From: Vallicoccus soli
Lineage (GTDB): Bacteria > Actinomycetota > Actinomycetes > Motilibacterales > Motilibacteraceae
Length of the DNA: 64,000 nucleotides
Assembly: GCF_003594885.1 (NCBI RefSeq)
Contig: NZ_QZEZ01000007.1
Span: 1-64,000 of the forward strand
Reading direction: 5' to 3'
A program made the translations under genes and the position numbers. The notes beneath the pieces were generated by a model that saw only the letters and a program-made list of their open reading frames with translations, ran no database searches and was not told where the DNA came from. Within the stretch, counting starts at the first letter, position 1. Each line of letters starts with the position of its first letter. Shown piece after piece: positions 63,556-64,000 of this stretch.

Positions 63556-63628
63556 AGCATGCACCCGCCCGTACCGTCCGTCAAGGCCGGCGACGCCCGC
63601 AGGGCCCGCCCGCCCCTAGGCTCGCGCC

Positions 63629-64000
63629 ATGACCGAGCGCCGCGAGACGGAGTGCTGGCTCACCGACATGGACGGCGTGCTCGTCCACGAGGGGCAGGCC
63701 CTGCGCGGGGCCGCCGAGTTCCTGCAGCGCCTGGTCGACCGCGAGCGGCGCTTCCTCGTCCTCACCAACAACTCGATCTTCACCCCGCGCGACCTCAGCG
63801 CGCGGCTGGCCCGCAGCGGCCTGCTCGTGCCGGAGGAGGCCATCTGGACCTCCGCGCTGGCGACCGCCACCTTCCTCGCCGACCAGGCGCCCGGGGCGTC
63901 CTGCTACGTCATCGGCGAGGCCGGGCTCACCACCGCGCTGCACGAGGCCGGGTTCGTCATGACCGACACCGACCCGGACTACGTCGTCCTCGGGGAGACC
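63629..64000 (+). CDS. HAD-IIA family phosphatase (NagD-like), 5' part
   Basis: The first 124 residues of a HAD hydrolase, cut by the window end. The catalytic DxD is in WLTDMDGVLVHEGQALRGA (Asp 13 and 15), and motif II is FLVLTNNS; NNS is typical of the HAD-IIA/NagD group. The ATG is probably leaderless: TAGGCT at 63617-63622 is 6 bp before it. Divergent from the hydrolase operon. Confidence 0.88.
   Translation, partial: MTERRETECWLTDMDGVLVHEGQALRGAAEFLQRLVDRERRFLVLTNNSIFTPRDLSARLARSGLLVPEEAIWTSALATATFLADQAPGASCYVIGEAGLTTALHEAGFVMTDTDPDYVVLGET

Noticed and set aside
1-64000. tRNA or rRNA genes, insertion sequences, prophage
   Set aside because: I saw no tRNA cloverleaf, rRNA segment, transposase or integrase. 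Gaps between genes are short and base composition is even.

Overview
The window is about 75 to 80 percent GC with dense, often overlapping genes and frequent GTG starts. That, the gene content and the gene order point to an actinomycete (Actinomycetota) chromosome close to the replication origin. The block parB, cwlM-like amidase, trxA, trxB, anti-sigma, sigM, pseudokinase, murJ, DUF6049, NUDIX, CCA-adding enzyme follows the order of the Mycobacterium tuberculosis Rv3917c to Rv3907c region. The genus cannot be fixed from the sequence. A short YjfB-like motility-type protein hints at a motile lineage (Kineosporiales or Motilibacter-like), but this is only a guess.

Layout. 1-590: gene-poor leader with a parS site and DnaA-box-like words, no parA. 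590-5.2 kb: parB, then ddl and an aminotransferase on the minus strand, a tiny membrane protein and a GNAT enzyme. 5.2-18.1 kb: cell-wall and redox island (cwlM-like, trxA/trxB, sigM with its zinc-finger anti-sigma factor, a pseudokinase gene, murJ, DUF6049, NUDIX, CCA-adding enzyme). 18.1-28.1 kb: MFS exporter with a 58-residue partner, a ScyD-like secreted protein, padR-ino1, a class A penicillin-binding protein, and two membrane mannosyl/glycosyltransferases. 28.1-32.5 kb: a minus-strand set with an ABM-type membrane protein, an alanine-racemase-like protein, a FemABX ligase and endonuclease IV, then a DUF77 protein. 32.6-34.4 kb: rpsF-ssb-rpsR-rplI. 34.5-38.3 kb: two efflux pumps and a TetR regulator. 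38.7-40.5 kb: dnaB and a small conserved protein. 40.6-48.5 kb: accessory genes (DrrAB-like ABC exporter, methyltransferase, MFS, DODA dioxygenase, RibD-type reductase, PPOX-fold protein, EamA). 48.5-51 kb: a four-gene cassette of YgiB/YjfM-like lipoprotein, YgiC-like ATP-grasp ligase, DUF350 membrane protein and K+ channel. 51-56 kb: secreted four-cysteine protein, AGCS symporter with USP, ECF sigma with a membrane partner. 56.1-56.6 kb: a degenerate repeat array. 56.6-64 kb: HATPase protein, RutE-like nitroreductase, a 1264-residue hybrid kinase/SpoIIE phosphatase, an operator-controlled hydrolase-tetR pair, and the start of a HAD phosphatase.

How the genes fit together. Much of the window serves envelope building: Ddl (D-Ala-D-Ala), CwlM-like regulator, MurJ (lipid II flippase) with a separate pseudokinase, DUF6049, class A PBP, FemABX with an alanine-racemase-like gene, Ino1 for inositol lipids, and polyprenyl-type mannosyltransferases. 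Chromosome maintenance is represented by ParB, three parS sites, SSB and DnaB. The most unusual points are the parS sites inside two coding genes, the 56.1-56.6 kb repeat array, the YgiB-YgiC-DUF350-channel cassette, and the protein that combines a histidine kinase, a receiver, a SpoIIE phosphatase and an RsbW-like kinase.
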